23,331 nt of DNA from a virus, in IMG/VR virus record IMGVR_UViG_3300039018_000265, positions 1 through 23,331 of that record. The stretch is one strand, 5' to 3'. The notes under the pieces are model-generated. The model was not told the DNA's origin. It made no database searches and saw only the letters and a list, made by a program, of their open reading frames with translations. Position numbers and translations under genes: made by a program. Position 1 is the first letter of the stretch; each line of letters begins with the position of its first letter. This document shows, piece after piece, positions 1-7,290 of this stretch.

Positions 1-19
1 GTCTTAATGCAACAATTAT

Positions 20-33
20 ACACTTGCAAGTGT
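20..33. promoter_or_regulatory. Perfect 14-bp palindrome (candidate operator)
   Basis: ACACTTGCAAGTGT is a perfect inverted repeat directly upstream of the small terminase gene. It covers the proposed -35 hexamer TTGCAA (24-29), so a bound dimer would block or modulate that promoter. No regulator for it is identified in the window. Confidence 0.45.
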
Positions 34-51
34 CAAAAAAACTGTTAGATT
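24..51 (+). promoter_or_regulatory. Candidate leaderless promoter for the packaging genes
   Basis: TTGCAA (24-29), a 16-nt spacer and an extended -10 (TG at 43-44, TAGATT at 46-51) lie just before the GTG at 59. Only 7 nt separate the -10 from the start codon, so transcription should begin at or next to the GTG. There is no Shine-Dalgarno sequence. The -10 is part of the recurrent CTGTTAGATTT motif, which is also seen at 2349-2359. Confidence 0.5.
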
Positions 52-58
52 TGCGCTT

Positions 59-607
59 GTGAAAGATATAACTAGAACGGTTTCAAAAAGCACAGACGTA
101 GGAGCGCAAGACGTAGCAATTATCCTTAATATCACGCCAAAAAGGATTGCGGAGCTAACAAAAAAAGGAGTGCTAACAAAGAACGCGAATAGAAAATACG
201 CGATCCCACAATCGGCGACTGACTACATAAGATATTTGCAAGGAATCACAGGAAAGGAAATCCCAGTCAGCGCGGACGTTCCATCGCTTGAAGAATCAAA
301 AGCAAAGAAAATGTATTTCGACGCGCAGCTGGCAGAGGCAAAACTGGCAGAAGCAAAGATGGATTCAATCCCACTTTCGACCGTAGTAGAGCGAGACTCT
401 AAAATTGGAGTAGCAGTCAGAACCGCAGTAATGCGTATTCCTAACGACATGCCAGGACAGCTAGAGGGACATGCTCCCGCTCAGATGAAAAACATTCTTA
501 CCGATTGCGTCCGCTCGATCCTAGAGGAACTCTCAGACGATCAATCGGAGCTATGGACAAACATAGAAAAACGCAGAACCGCTCAAGAGGAGGCTAGTCA
601 TGAGTAA
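59..607 (+). CDS. Terminase small subunit (Nu1-like)
   Basis: A 182-residue protein directly upstream of, and overlapping by 8 nt, the GpA-type large terminase. Residues about 15-60 look like a winged helix-turn-helix (recognition segment around ILNITPKRIAELTKKGVL), as in Nu1-type small subunits that bind cos DNA. A charged, Ala/Glu/Lys-rich helical stretch at about 75-105 suits oligomerisation or contact with the large subunit. The start is GTG at 59; it has no ribosome binding site but lies immediately after a promoter-like sequence, so leaderless translation is plausible. The role is to recognise phage DNA and recruit the large subunit. The family call rests on position plus the HTH pattern; the exact family is not certain. 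Confidence 0.75.
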   Translation: MKDITRTVSKSTDVGAQDVAIILNITPKRIAELTKKGVLTKNANRKYAIPQSATDYIRYLQGITGKEIPVSADVPSLEESKAKKMYFDAQLAEAKLAEAKMDSIPLSTVVERDSKIGVAVRTAVMRIPNDMPGQLEGHAPAQMKNILTDCVRSILEELSDDQSELWTNIEKRRTAQEEASHE

Positions 608-2318
608 TGAGTTCCGCCGCGCAATTAGACCGCCGACGAGTCTAAGCGTTTCTGAATGGTGCATGAAAAACGTGAAGGTGATGGGAAGCGAACGCGCTCC
701 ATTCTTTGACGTAAACCAGTTTCCATGGTGGCGTTTTCCGCTAGATGCAATGGGAAATCCAGAGATAAAAAAGGTCATCGTTGTAGCTCCAACGGGGGCG
801 GGTAAATCAACAGCAATCGAGGCGTTACATTCCTACATCGTTGCGGAAGACCCAGGCAGAAGTCTCTACGCTTGCCAGTCAAACGACAAGGCGAAGATAT
901 TTGTTGAGACGCGATTGAACCCGTCACTAAAAGCGTGCAAAGCGTTAGATGGTTTATGGGCTGAGGATCGACACGCGAGCCGTAAACACGACATCATTTT
1001 CCCTCATATGGCGATGAGTTTCGGCGGGGCTAACATGTCAAATTTCCAAGAGGTTTCTTGTCGCTATCTATTCGGAGATGAAACGTGGACTTGGACGGAA
1101 GGGCTGATTAAAGAGTTTTTCGCTAGGCATCATGATCGGTGGAATCGAAAAGGCTATCTGATCTCACAAGGCGGCAAGAAGCAATCAGAGTTTTTTAAAG
1201 AGTGCCAAAAAGGCGATGAATACCACTTGCATTTTGCATGTCCGCAATGCGACATTTTACAGCCGTTCACGGACGCCGGCATAGTTGTCGATCTAACAAA
1301 AAACGAGCATGGAGAAATTGACTACCTAGCTACAAAGCAAACGGCGCGGGTAAAATGCGCGAATTGTGAGCATGAGATTTCGGACACAAGCAGGAATCGC
1401 AGGTCGCTATCGAACGCGTCTCAATACATTCTAACGAGAAAAGGCACGGAAGAAGGAACGATTTACTGCACCTTTAACCGCATGGCGATCTGGTGGGTAG
1501 AATGGGGCGATATGTGGGAGCGTAGGACGCGCGCTCTCGAAGCGTTAAAGCGCGGCGTGTATGATCCTTACCGGCAATACAAGCAGAAAGATATGGCAGA
1601 GTTCTGGGATGATGAATACATCCAAGAGAAAGTCGATATTATCGGCGGCGGCTACGAGAAATCAGAGATGACATCCGAGAAACTGCCAAACGAGATTTCA
1701 AGATTTATAACGTGCGACCGCGGACAAGATCATTACTGGCACATCGCGCAAGCAGGGACAAGCGATGGCAAACTGCACGTTTTAAGCGAAGGTTATTTGC
1801 ACGACGAGCGCAACATTAGAGACGTGCAAGCAACTCTAGGAGTGCCTAACAACTGCGTTTATGTCGATAGTTCATGGAACTTTGACGAATCTTTAGACAT
1901 CTGCGAACGCAACGGATGGATCGGAATACGCGGAGACCAACGCGATTTCTTCCCGCATAAAGACAGGGACGGAAACCCGATCCAGAAAACGTATAGCAAA
2001 TACAACTTTAAGAAATGCCGCAACGGAAAGATTGCGAAATACTTCTTTGTCAGCACGAGAATTTACAAAGACATGATGCAAAGATTGCGGCAACATTCGC
2101 AAATTGTCACGCCAGATGACGTTTCAACCGCTTACAAGTCGCACATGGAAAGCGAAATAAAAGTTGATTCAGTCAATGCCAAGACGGGAGAGGTTACGCA
2201 CTACTGGAAACAGATTAAAAAGCAAAACCATTTGCTCGATTGCCAGTATTACGGAGTCGCCGTGGGTGACTTAAAAGGCGTATTTGCGCACCACGTAGAA
2301 ACAGAATTGTTAGACTAA
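600..2318 (+). CDS. terL: Terminase large subunit, GpA family
   Basis: A 572-residue packaging motor. The ATPase half shows Walker A APTGAGKST (63-71) and Walker B ending in RYLFGDE (155-161, D160 and E161). Two CxxC pairs (C214/C217 and C253/C256) form the zinc-binding insert typical of the lambda GpA family. The nuclease half has candidate metal-binding acidic residues at D373 (TCDRGQDHYW), D423 (VYVDSS) and D547 (HLLDCQYY). The ATG at 600 overlaps the end of the small subunit and has a good GGAGG ribosome site. It pumps DNA into the prohead and cuts it, in GpA phages usually at cos sites. The length is somewhat below that of lambda GpA. Confidence is high because motifs and context agree. 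Confidence 0.95.
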   Translation: MSNEFRRAIRPPTSLSVSEWCMKNVKVMGSERAPFFDVNQFPWWRFPLDAMGNPEIKKVIVVAPTGAGKSTAIEALHSYIVAEDPGRSLYACQSNDKAKIFVETRLNPSLKACKALDGLWAEDRHASRKHDIIFPHMAMSFGGANMSNFQEVSCRYLFGDETWTWTEGLIKEFFARHHDRWNRKGYLISQGGKKQSEFFKECQKGDEYHLHFACPQCDILQPFTDAGIVVDLTKNEHGEIDYLATKQTARVKCANCEHEISDTSRNRRSLSNASQYILTRKGTEEGTIYCTFNRMAIWWVEWGDMWERRTRALEALKRGVYDPYRQYKQKDMAEFWDDEYIQEKVDIIGGGYEKSEMTSEKLPNEISRFITCDRGQDHYWHIAQAGTSDGKLHVLSEGYLHDERNIRDVQATLGVPNNCVYVDSSWNFDESLDICERNGWIGIRGDQRDFFPHKDRDGNPIQKTYSKYNFKKCRNGKIAKYFFVSTRIYKDMMQRLRQHSQIVTPDDVSTAYKSHMESEIKVDSVNAKTGEVTHYWKQIKKQNHLLDCQYYGVAVGDLKGVFAHHVETELLD

Positions 2319-2359
2319 CAGAATTTTTGTTGACTAACTGTTAGATTTCTGTTAGATTT
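2308..2359 (+). promoter_or_regulatory. Candidate leaderless promoter embedded in five TCTAAC half-sites
   Basis: TTGACT (2330-2335), a 17-nt spacer and an extended -10 (TG at 2350-2351, TAGATT at 2353-2358) lie 6 nt before the ATG at 2365. The stretch also holds a diverging pair TGTTAG-A-CTAACA (2308-2320), a converging pair CTAAC-T-GTTAG (2334-2344) and a fifth half-site at 2349-2359. The last two form a direct repeat of CTGTTAGATTT with an 11-bp period. Binding of a regulator here would cover the whole promoter. Confidence 0.6.
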
Positions 2360-2364
2360 CGCGC

Positions 2365-2646
2365 ATGGGAAGTGCTTCGACATCATTAAGCATTGCGAAA
2401 GCTATACGCTATGATAGCGCAGCGATTAGCAATTTACGCGCGGAGTATTCGAGACTAGCGCAAGAAATCGCTATCGACGGTGGCGGAGAAATCACAAGCG
2501 CAACTGTCAACGGGCAGTCATTTTCCAAGCAGCCAACAATGACAAAAACCGAGCGTTTATATGTCATCGAACGTTCATTGTGGCACATCGACAACAACAA
2601 TTTTTATCAGTCACGCAGAACATATTACAGCGGAGGGTATCAATAA
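2365..2646 (+). CDS. gpW-like head-tail joining protein (tentative)
   Basis: A 93-residue protein between the large terminase and the portal, the position of gpW in lambda. It has an N-terminal helix with LRAEYSRLAQE, a short beta hairpin (about 42-58, TSATVNGQSFSKQP) and a second helix (TKTERLYVIERSLWHI); this helix-hairpin-helix layout resembles gpW, which plugs the portal side of the filled head. The C-terminus is Tyr-rich. No sequence-level identity to gpW can be shown by eye. The ATG is 6 nt after a -10-like element, and no ribosome site is visible. Confidence 0.5.
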   Translation: MGSASTSLSIAKAIRYDSAAISNLRAEYSRLAQEIAIDGGGEITSATVNGQSFSKQPTMTKTERLYVIERSLWHIDNNNFYQSRRTYYSGGYQ

Positions 2647-2649
2647 ATT

Positions 2650-4137
2650 ATGCTAGTCGATCAATTTGGAAACGCTATTAAATTTGCACATGCGGCGACT
2701 AGATCACCGCGGAGAGGGCCGGTATTGCCAACGCCAAACACGGACATAAATAAACTTATTCCGCTTCATGATCGAAACATCTTGTGTGGATTATCGCGCA
2801 GATTGTTCGTGAATATGGGAGTTCCAAGGGCGGCAATTTTACAAAAAGCAGATTTCAGCATCGGTGAGGCATGGCTTCCAAGCTACACTGGAAAAGTTGA
2901 CAAAGCAGACGGCGAATTCGTTGCTGAGTATTTCCGCAATGTTTGGTTTCCAAATTGTGAAGTTCGCGGCGGTGGCAGAGATTGGCAGTCAATTTTGACA
3001 AATGCCAGTATCGGGATGGATAGGGACGGCGACGCTTTCTTGCTCCTAACAGCCGATCCAAGCGGAGAATTTCCACAGATTCAGCAGATACCTGGGCATT
3101 GCGTAATGACTAAGGGCAACTCTATTGACCGCATGAAACTTGAGGAAGGTGAATACAAGGGGCGCGTTATAAATGACGGCATTATTTATGGCGAGCGCAA
3201 CCGCCCGATTGCTTATCGTGTTTCAACTGGAGATGACGACATGGATTTCTATGACGTTCCCGCGTATTCAATGATTCATCTCATGGAGGATTGCTACCAA
3301 GAGCAACGCCGAGGTTTGCCAGCATTCACACATGCCTTAGAAGATTTGAAACACTGCTTGCAATCAAGCGAATATGAGCGAGTGCGGCAAATGATTATTT
3401 CATCCATAGGATTGATAGAGCACAATGAATCAGGCGGGGCAGATTTAGAAGACCCAGCAATGGAGGGAGTGCAAACTGGCACTTGTCCAGTAAACGGACT
3501 ATTTACCGAGACTTACGAGCAAGGACAGATTCGATATTTCAAAGCTAATAGCGGATCGAAAATGGAGCAATTACGGCATGAGAACCCAGGCGAGATTTGG
3601 GAATCATTCCATGATCGCATGATTCGCGCGGCTCTTGTCGGCATTAAGTGGAGCTACTCGATGGTATGGAAAGCGGCGGGGCAAGGCACAGCAGAACGTG
3701 CAGACGTATTGAGAGCAAGACGTGCCATCGTTTCCCGCCAAAAAACATTACGCTATGCGGCGAAAAGAATGTTAATTTACGCATATTCGGTGCTTCAAAA
3801 ATCAGGCAGAATTCCGCAAGTCGATGCGCCTTTCTCGTGGGTGTTTTCAACACCCCCGATTCTAACCGTAGATGACGGACGCGAGCAGCAAGCAATGCGC
3901 GAAGGTTATCGCTTAGGCAGCATCAACATGACCGAGGTGCAGTCATCTAACGGAAAACCAATCGACGAATTTTACCGTGAACGTGCGGAGGAAATTGCAT
4001 TGCGGAAAATGATTGCGCTAGAAGTATCCACAAAATACGACGTGACAATTGAGGATCGCGAAATGGTAATGCTAACACCTAACGACATGTCAACGGCAAC
4101 AGCCACGACACCAGAACCAACAACTCCAACAGAATAA
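2650..4137 (+). CDS. Portal protein, lambda family
   Basis: A 495-residue protein after the gpW position, matching lambda-family portals in length and general character. These form the dodecameric DNA gate at one head vertex. Supporting segments are the N-terminal part with LIPLHDRNILCGLSRRLFVNMG (about 38-59), the conserved acidic stretch MDRDGDAFLL (about 124-133), IIYGERNRPIAYRV and MIHLMEDCYQEQRRGLPAF (about 208-226). The C-terminus ends in a Thr/Pro-rich tail. It starts 3 nt after the upstream stop; GGAGGG lies rather far upstream. The lambda portal is processed, but no cleavage site can be claimed here. Confidence 0.9.
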   Translation: MLVDQFGNAIKFAHAATRSPRRGPVLPTPNTDINKLIPLHDRNILCGLSRRLFVNMGVPRAAILQKADFSIGEAWLPSYTGKVDKADGEFVAEYFRNVWFPNCEVRGGGRDWQSILTNASIGMDRDGDAFLLLTADPSGEFPQIQQIPGHCVMTKGNSIDRMKLEEGEYKGRVINDGIIYGERNRPIAYRVSTGDDDMDFYDVPAYSMIHLMEDCYQEQRRGLPAFTHALEDLKHCLQSSEYERVRQMIISSIGLIEHNESGGADLEDPAMEGVQTGTCPVNGLFTETYEQGQIRYFKANSGSKMEQLRHENPGEIWESFHDRMIRAALVGIKWSYSMVWKAAGQGTAERADVLRARRAIVSRQKTLRYAAKRMLIYAYSVLQKSGRIPQVDAPFSWVFSTPPILTVDDGREQQAMREGYRLGSINMTEVQSSNGKPIDEFYRERAEEIALRKMIALEVSTKYDVTIEDREMVMLTPNDMSTATATTPEPTTPTE

Positions 4138-4141
4138 GATC

Positions 4142-4504
4142 ATGGCAAACGAAGGATATTTAACAGTCAATCTAAAGGCTAACAAGTCAGGCGCAAACAT
4201 CGCTCAGAACTATTCAGCGTCATTTAGCATGACGGGGAATGAGATGATGCAAGGAACACAGAACATTGGCACGACTGCCGAGCTTGTTGGATTTGGAAAC
4301 ATCACAGGCGCGCCGCAAATGGTTTCAGTTCGAAATCTTGATGCTACGAATTACGTAGAGCTTGGCGGTGATAGTGGTCTAACAGTTTTTAAGATCGTAG
4401 TTCCAAAAGGTGGAATTGCAGTATTCAAAGCAGCAAGCGCAACGCTATATGCTAAGGCAAACACGGCAGCCGTAAACATTTTAGTGCAAGCAGTAGAAAT
4501 CTAA
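4142..4504 (+). CDS. Small beta-rich virion protein, function unknown
   Basis: A 120-residue acid-poor protein between the portal and the prohead protease. The second half alternates beta-like segments around VSVRNLDATNYVELGGDSG and VPKGGIAVFKAASATLYAKA. This pattern recurs, from memory, in small uncharacterised phage proteins of the capsid or tail region. A decoration or head-vertex role would fit the position, but no family is firmly recognised. It begins 4 nt after the portal stop and ends 4 nt before the protease start, so it is part of the same transcript. Confidence 0.6.
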   Translation: MANEGYLTVNLKANKSGANIAQNYSASFSMTGNEMMQGTQNIGTTAELVGFGNITGAPQMVSVRNLDATNYVELGGDSGLTVFKIVVPKGGIAVFKAASATLYAKANTAAVNILVQAVEI

Positions 4505-4508
4505 CATA

Positions 4509-5255
4509 ATGAAGAATCAATTAGTAAATCACATAGCAACAAAGCAAATTTTCGCTTGTGACTTCAGGCAATTATCACAAGCAATCAACGCATCGCTAGA
4601 TGATATTGAAAGGGACGACTTTTTCCAACTGCGTCCAGAGTCTAAAATAGAAAACGGTATCGGCATGATTTGGATCCAAGGATTGCTTACAAATGACGTT
4701 CCTAAAATCTACGAAAAAGCGGGAATTGTTACCACATACGACACCATTAAAAGCGAAATCGAAGGATTGATTTTAGCGGGGGCGCAAGCGATTCAGATCA
4801 ATATAAATAGTGGCGGTGGAAGCGTGAACGGAGCGATTGAATTATCACGCTGGATCGCGTCTCTGCTGGTCTCTACGGCGGCACTTGTTACCTCTTGCGC
4901 ATGTAGCGCGGCTTATATGATCGCGGCGGCTACAGACCGCATCACAGCGTCAGAAACGGCAATGGTAGGAAACATCGGAACGATAATGACATGGACTGAC
5001 TACACCACGCTGGATGAGCGTACGGGAATTGAAGAAAAGGCTCTGACTAACGAAGGAGCAACTCTTAAATCAACTTTTCATATTGAACCAAACGAGGAGC
5101 AGCTAGCATTTTTACAAGAAACGCTAAACCAGCACGGGCAAGAATTCGGAAACTTTATCATTTCACGCCGCGAGGTTGATTCAGAAGTATTCCGCGCTGG
5201 CTGGTATAGCGGTCAAAAAGCGTTAGATTTGGGACTCATTGACAATCTAACATAA
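4509..5255 (+). CDS. Prohead protease, S49/SppA-ClpP-like
   Basis: A 248-residue serine protease of the SppA/S49 type used by lambda-like phages to mature the prohead. The oxyanion-loop segment SGGGSVNGAIELSRWI (101-116) is typical. The nucleophile is predicted to be S133 in CACSAAYMIA. K187 in the EGATLKSTFHIEP segment matches the catalytic lysine of bacterial SppA-type Ser/Lys dyads, and VGNIGTIMTWTDYT (153-166) matches the core fold. The C-terminal WYSGQKALDLGLID is the usual closing motif. It directly precedes the scaffold and capsid genes, as expected. In lambda, the protease gene contains the scaffold as an internal start; here the scaffold is a separate gene. Its last codons and stop lie within the first ATCTAACA repeat. 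Confidence 0.92.
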   Translation: MKNQLVNHIATKQIFACDFRQLSQAINASLDDIERDDFFQLRPESKIENGIGMIWIQGLLTNDVPKIYEKAGIVTTYDTIKSEIEGLILAGAQAIQININSGGGSVNGAIELSRWIASLLVSTAALVTSCACSAAYMIAAATDRITASETAMVGNIGTIMTWTDYTTLDERTGIEEKALTNEGATLKSTFHIEPNEEQLAFLQETLNQHGQEFGNFIISRREVDSEVFRAGWYSGQKALDLGLIDNLT

Positions 5256-5308
5256 ATCTAACAAAAATCTAACAGAAAAAGATTTGACAATCTAACAGAA
5301 ATCTAACA
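5245..5308 (+). repeat. Five direct ATCTAACA repeats with 11-bp phasing
   Basis: ATCTAACA begins at 5245, 5256, 5267, 5290 and 5301. Steps are 11, 11, 23 and 11 bp, close to whole turns of DNA, so the copies would lie on one face of the helix. The first copy overlaps the protease stop codon, and the last two fill the spacer of the promoter at 5284-5312. This looks like a cooperative protein-binding array. Confidence 0.85.
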
Positions 5309-5312
5309 TAAT
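5284..5312 (+). promoter_or_regulatory. Strong sigma70-like promoter for scaffold and capsid, predicted leaderless
   Basis: TTGACA (5284-5289) is followed by exactly 17 nt and CATAAT (5307-5312). The ATG of the scaffold gene is at 5320, 7 nt after the -10, so the expected transcription start is at or one base before the ATG. The 17-nt spacer consists of one ATCTAACA copy and most of a second. A dedicated promoter here would supply the high capsid expression that virion assembly needs. Confidence 0.7.
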
Positions 5313-5319
5313 TATCCGC

Positions 5320-5757
5320 ATGAAGAATCTCTTCGCCAATAAACACGATTTGGAAGCAGCACAAAGCAAAATTGTTTCGCTAGAAACTGATCTTACCGCG
5401 CTTCAAAATGAACTAACAGAATCACAATCGGCATCAGCTTCTCATGTAGAAGCACTTTCCGCATTGCAAACAGAAAAAGCCGAAGCCATTTCTTCGCTAG
5501 AAAATCTAACAGTTAGATTTGAAGCGTCGCAAAATGAAATCGCTCAACTGAAAGACGCTGTAAAACTTGCTGAGGAATCGGCAACTAGCAAAGCTGTTTC
5601 GATTTTAGCTGAACACGGTCACGAACCAATTCAGTTAGAGACGGACGGCAAAGAAACTTTATCAGCGGAGCAAATCCGCTCGAAAATCGCAACAATCCCA
5701 GATGCGAAAGCTCGCCTTGAGGCAACGCTTAAAAATTGGGATAAACTCAACAAATAA
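5320..5757 (+). CDS. Candidate capsid scaffolding protein
   Basis: A 145-residue, highly charged protein between protease and capsid gene. Residues about 8-90 form a long predicted coiled coil with heptad-like Leu spacing (SKIVSLETDLTALQNELTES and onwards). The C-terminal part (about 95-145) is a short charged helical region that could contact the coat protein. Position, size and coiled coil fit a scaffold that organises coat subunits and is then removed by the S49 protease. The start follows a promoter with almost no leader. A palindromic operator-like sequence lies within the gene (5502-5520). Confidence 0.7.
   Translation: MKNLFANKHDLEAAQSKIVSLETDLTALQNELTESQSASASHVEALSALQTEKAEAISSLENLTVRFEASQNEIAQLKDAVKLAEESATSKAVSILAEHGHEPIQLETDGKETLSAEQIRSKIATIPDAKARLEATLKNWDKLNK
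5502..5520. promoter_or_regulatory. 19-bp palindrome of two ATCTAAC half-sites
   Basis: AAATCTAACAGTTAGATTT reads the same on both strands except for its central base. It is two copies of the recurrent half-site facing each other, as a dimeric repressor operator would be. It lies inside the scaffold reading frame, about 200 bp downstream of the promoter at 5284-5312, so it could act as a downstream operator or transcription block. Confidence 0.55.
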
Positions 5758-5776
5758 TTTCAACTAACTAACTAAT

Positions 5777-6640
5777 ATGGCTAATACATTTGACGCATCA
5801 TTGGTGGTAGACGTGCTTCGCGATTCAGCGATCACCGTTCTCCAATCTCGCCTTGCTCCGCTGAACGTCTTCACAAAAGACTTTTCCGCTGATACCATCG
5901 CTCCACGTAAAACTGTTCTCGTTCCTCTTGCTACTGCTGGCGGCACGACTCAGACCAACGCGACTAACTTCGAGTCTGGAAACAGCACTTTGGGAGTTTC
6001 TACCGTTGTCGTGGATCAATACTCCAACTCGTTCGCTTTGACCAACGCAGAAATCAATCAAGGTTTCCGCATTGAGAACATCGCGAAAATCAACCTCCAT
6101 AATTTGGCTAACAAGATTATGGACATCGCGCTTGCTCCAGTTACAACGACCAACTTCGGCGCCGCTGTAGTTGACGTTGACACCGCGGCTCTCGTTACCG
6201 CTGCTGAACTCAGAACGCTTTGGGCGGCTCTTAAAGATGGCGACGTTCGCAACCTTGTTGTTGACGGTAGCATCTATGCAAACTTCCTTCCTTCTAACCT
6301 GGAAGCGTTCAATCTTGCAACTGGCGGTCGCAACACTGGCATTTATGGCTATGACTTCTTCGGTTACAACAACCGTTGGACGGGTGCCGGCGCAACCATC
6401 AAAGGTTTCGCATGTTCTCCACAAGCCATTGCTTGCGCTTCGGGTGTTCCTCAGAACTCTCCAGCATCTAGCGACATGATCTCTCAGGAGAACGTGGTTA
6501 TTCCTGATCTTGGACTGACCGTCCAAATGAACATGTGGGTATCTCGCGCAACTCGCGATTTGTGGTGTTCGTATGATGTAATGTTCGGCGCAGCAGTTGC
6601 CGACACTACCGCTCTTAAAATCATCAAACTTACTCCTTAA
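5777..6640 (+). CDS. Major capsid protein
   Basis: A 287-residue protein in the coat-gene position after protease and scaffold. The sequence is Ala/Asn/Thr-rich with few charges, begins MANTFDASLVVDVLRDSAI and carries FALTNAEINQGFRIENIAKINLHNLANKIMDIAL (about 84-117) as a long backbone-type helix. Residues about 240-287 (LGLTVQMNMWVSRATRDLW) end in strands expected of a HK97-type fold. Codon choice differs sharply from neighbouring genes: no CTA leucine codon was found by eye, and AAC, CTT, CGC and GTT are preferred, as expected for the most highly translated phage gene. There is no Shine-Dalgarno sequence; the leader is a CTAA repeat. The exact coat family is not determined. Confidence 0.82.
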   Translation: MANTFDASLVVDVLRDSAITVLQSRLAPLNVFTKDFSADTIAPRKTVLVPLATAGGTTQTNATNFESGNSTLGVSTVVVDQYSNSFALTNAEINQGFRIENIAKINLHNLANKIMDIALAPVTTTNFGAAVVDVDTAALVTAAELRTLWAALKDGDVRNLVVDGSIYANFLPSNLEAFNLATGGRNTGIYGYDFFGYNNRWTGAGATIKGFACSPQAIACASGVPQNSPASSDMISQENVVIPDLGLTVQMNMWVSRATRDLWCSYDVMFGAAVADTTALKIIKLTP

Positions 6641-6882
6641 TGCTTCTAACTGGAAAACTTCTTTTAGCTTTCGCGGATGGCACAATTAAACTTGTGTCAT
6701 CTGCCAAGGAAGCGTCGGAATTTGCAAAAGGAAGAAAGGCTATTGGTTACTCTCTAAACGTAGCCATGACTTTCGGACACAACAAAGCCGATCAACCAAA
6801 AGAGGAAGCAGCAGAAGTAAAAGAGGAAGTGAAAAAAGATGATTCATTGCCAGTAAAAACGGCAAAGAAAAAAGCAAAGTAA
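6640..6882 (+). CDS. Small basic/acidic protein after the capsid gene, unknown
   Basis: An 80-residue protein whose ATG shares one base with the capsid stop (TAATG), which implies translational coupling. The N-terminal half (LLTGKLLLAFADGTIKLVSSAKEASEFAKGRKAIGYSL) could form a small folded domain. The C-terminal half is Lys/Glu-rich and low in complexity (about 50-80, ending KTAKKKAK), so it is probably disordered. It may be a capsid-associated or head-completion protein; no family is recognised. It ends the capsid unit, and a stable hairpin follows 30 nt later. Confidence 0.6.
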   Translation: MLLTGKLLLAFADGTIKLVSSAKEASEFAKGRKAIGYSLNVAMTFGHNKADQPKEEAAEVKEEVKKDDSLPVKTAKKKAK

Positions 6883-6911
6883 TTTTCTGTATTGTGTGTG
6901 ATTCGTAGCAT

Positions 6912-6939
6912 GGCGGGGGAGGGTAAAAGCTCTCCCGCC
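6912..6939 (+). terminator. GC-rich hairpin downstream of the capsid unit (weak or partial terminator)
   Basis: GGCGGGGGAG (6912-6921) pairs with CTCTCCCGCC (6930-6939), 10 bp with one G-U, around an 8-nt loop. No U-run follows; the downstream bases are TAACTAAAAAAC. It is therefore not a classical intrinsic terminator. It could cause partial termination or protect the 3' end of the abundant capsid mRNA, setting a step down in expression before the connector genes. Confidence 0.5.
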
Positions 6940-6954
6940 TAACTAAAAAACAAA

Positions 6955-7290
6955 GTGCCAAGTGAACTACAAAATTTCGTATCTAACGCATTTTCCGACG
7001 CTCGTTCAACGATAGGCGGGGAATCATTAGTTATTGGAACGGGTGCAACACTAAGCGCAGTTTTATCGGAAATCACATCGGCAGACACTTATGGCAATAC
7101 GGGATTTATTCCATCGGCATTGTTTCAGGCGGTCGTAGATTCAGACGAGTTCACCACCGCTTATCCTCTTGAGTCTAAAAACTACGTTGGGAAAAAAGTT
7201 ACGGCGCGCGGCATTGTTTTTCGTCTAACGGAAGTCATGAACGGCGCATCATTTGTGACGCTAAAACTCGAATCAATTACTAAGTCGTGA
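6955..7290 (+). CDS. Head-tail connector/completion protein (gpFII-like position)
   Basis: A 111-residue protein in the place of lambda FI/FII-type head completion proteins. It shows alternating beta segments (ESLVIGTGATLSAVLSEI at about 23-40; KKVTARGIVFRLTEVMNG at about 79-96), consistent with the small beta-barrel folds of this group, but no motif proves it. The predicted GTG start at 6955 lies 15 nt after the hairpin and has no ribosome binding site; a start further downstream is possible but would remove the N-terminal helix. The stop overlaps the next GTG (GTGA). Confidence 0.55.
   Translation: MPSELQNFVSNAFSDARSTIGGESLVIGTGATLSAVLSEITSADTYGNTGFIPSALFQAVVDSDEFTTAYPLESKNYVGKKVTARGIVFRLTEVMNGASFVTLKLESITKS

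Noticed and set aside
5245-5308. CRISPR array
   Set aside because: Repeats are only 8-11 bp with almost no spacers; they are tandem binding sites.
5825-6685. 286-codon minus-strand reading frame opposite the major capsid gene
   Set aside because: It mirrors the biased codon usage of the capsid gene, gives a Ser/Arg/Cys-rich unlikely protein, and has no ribosome site or operon context.
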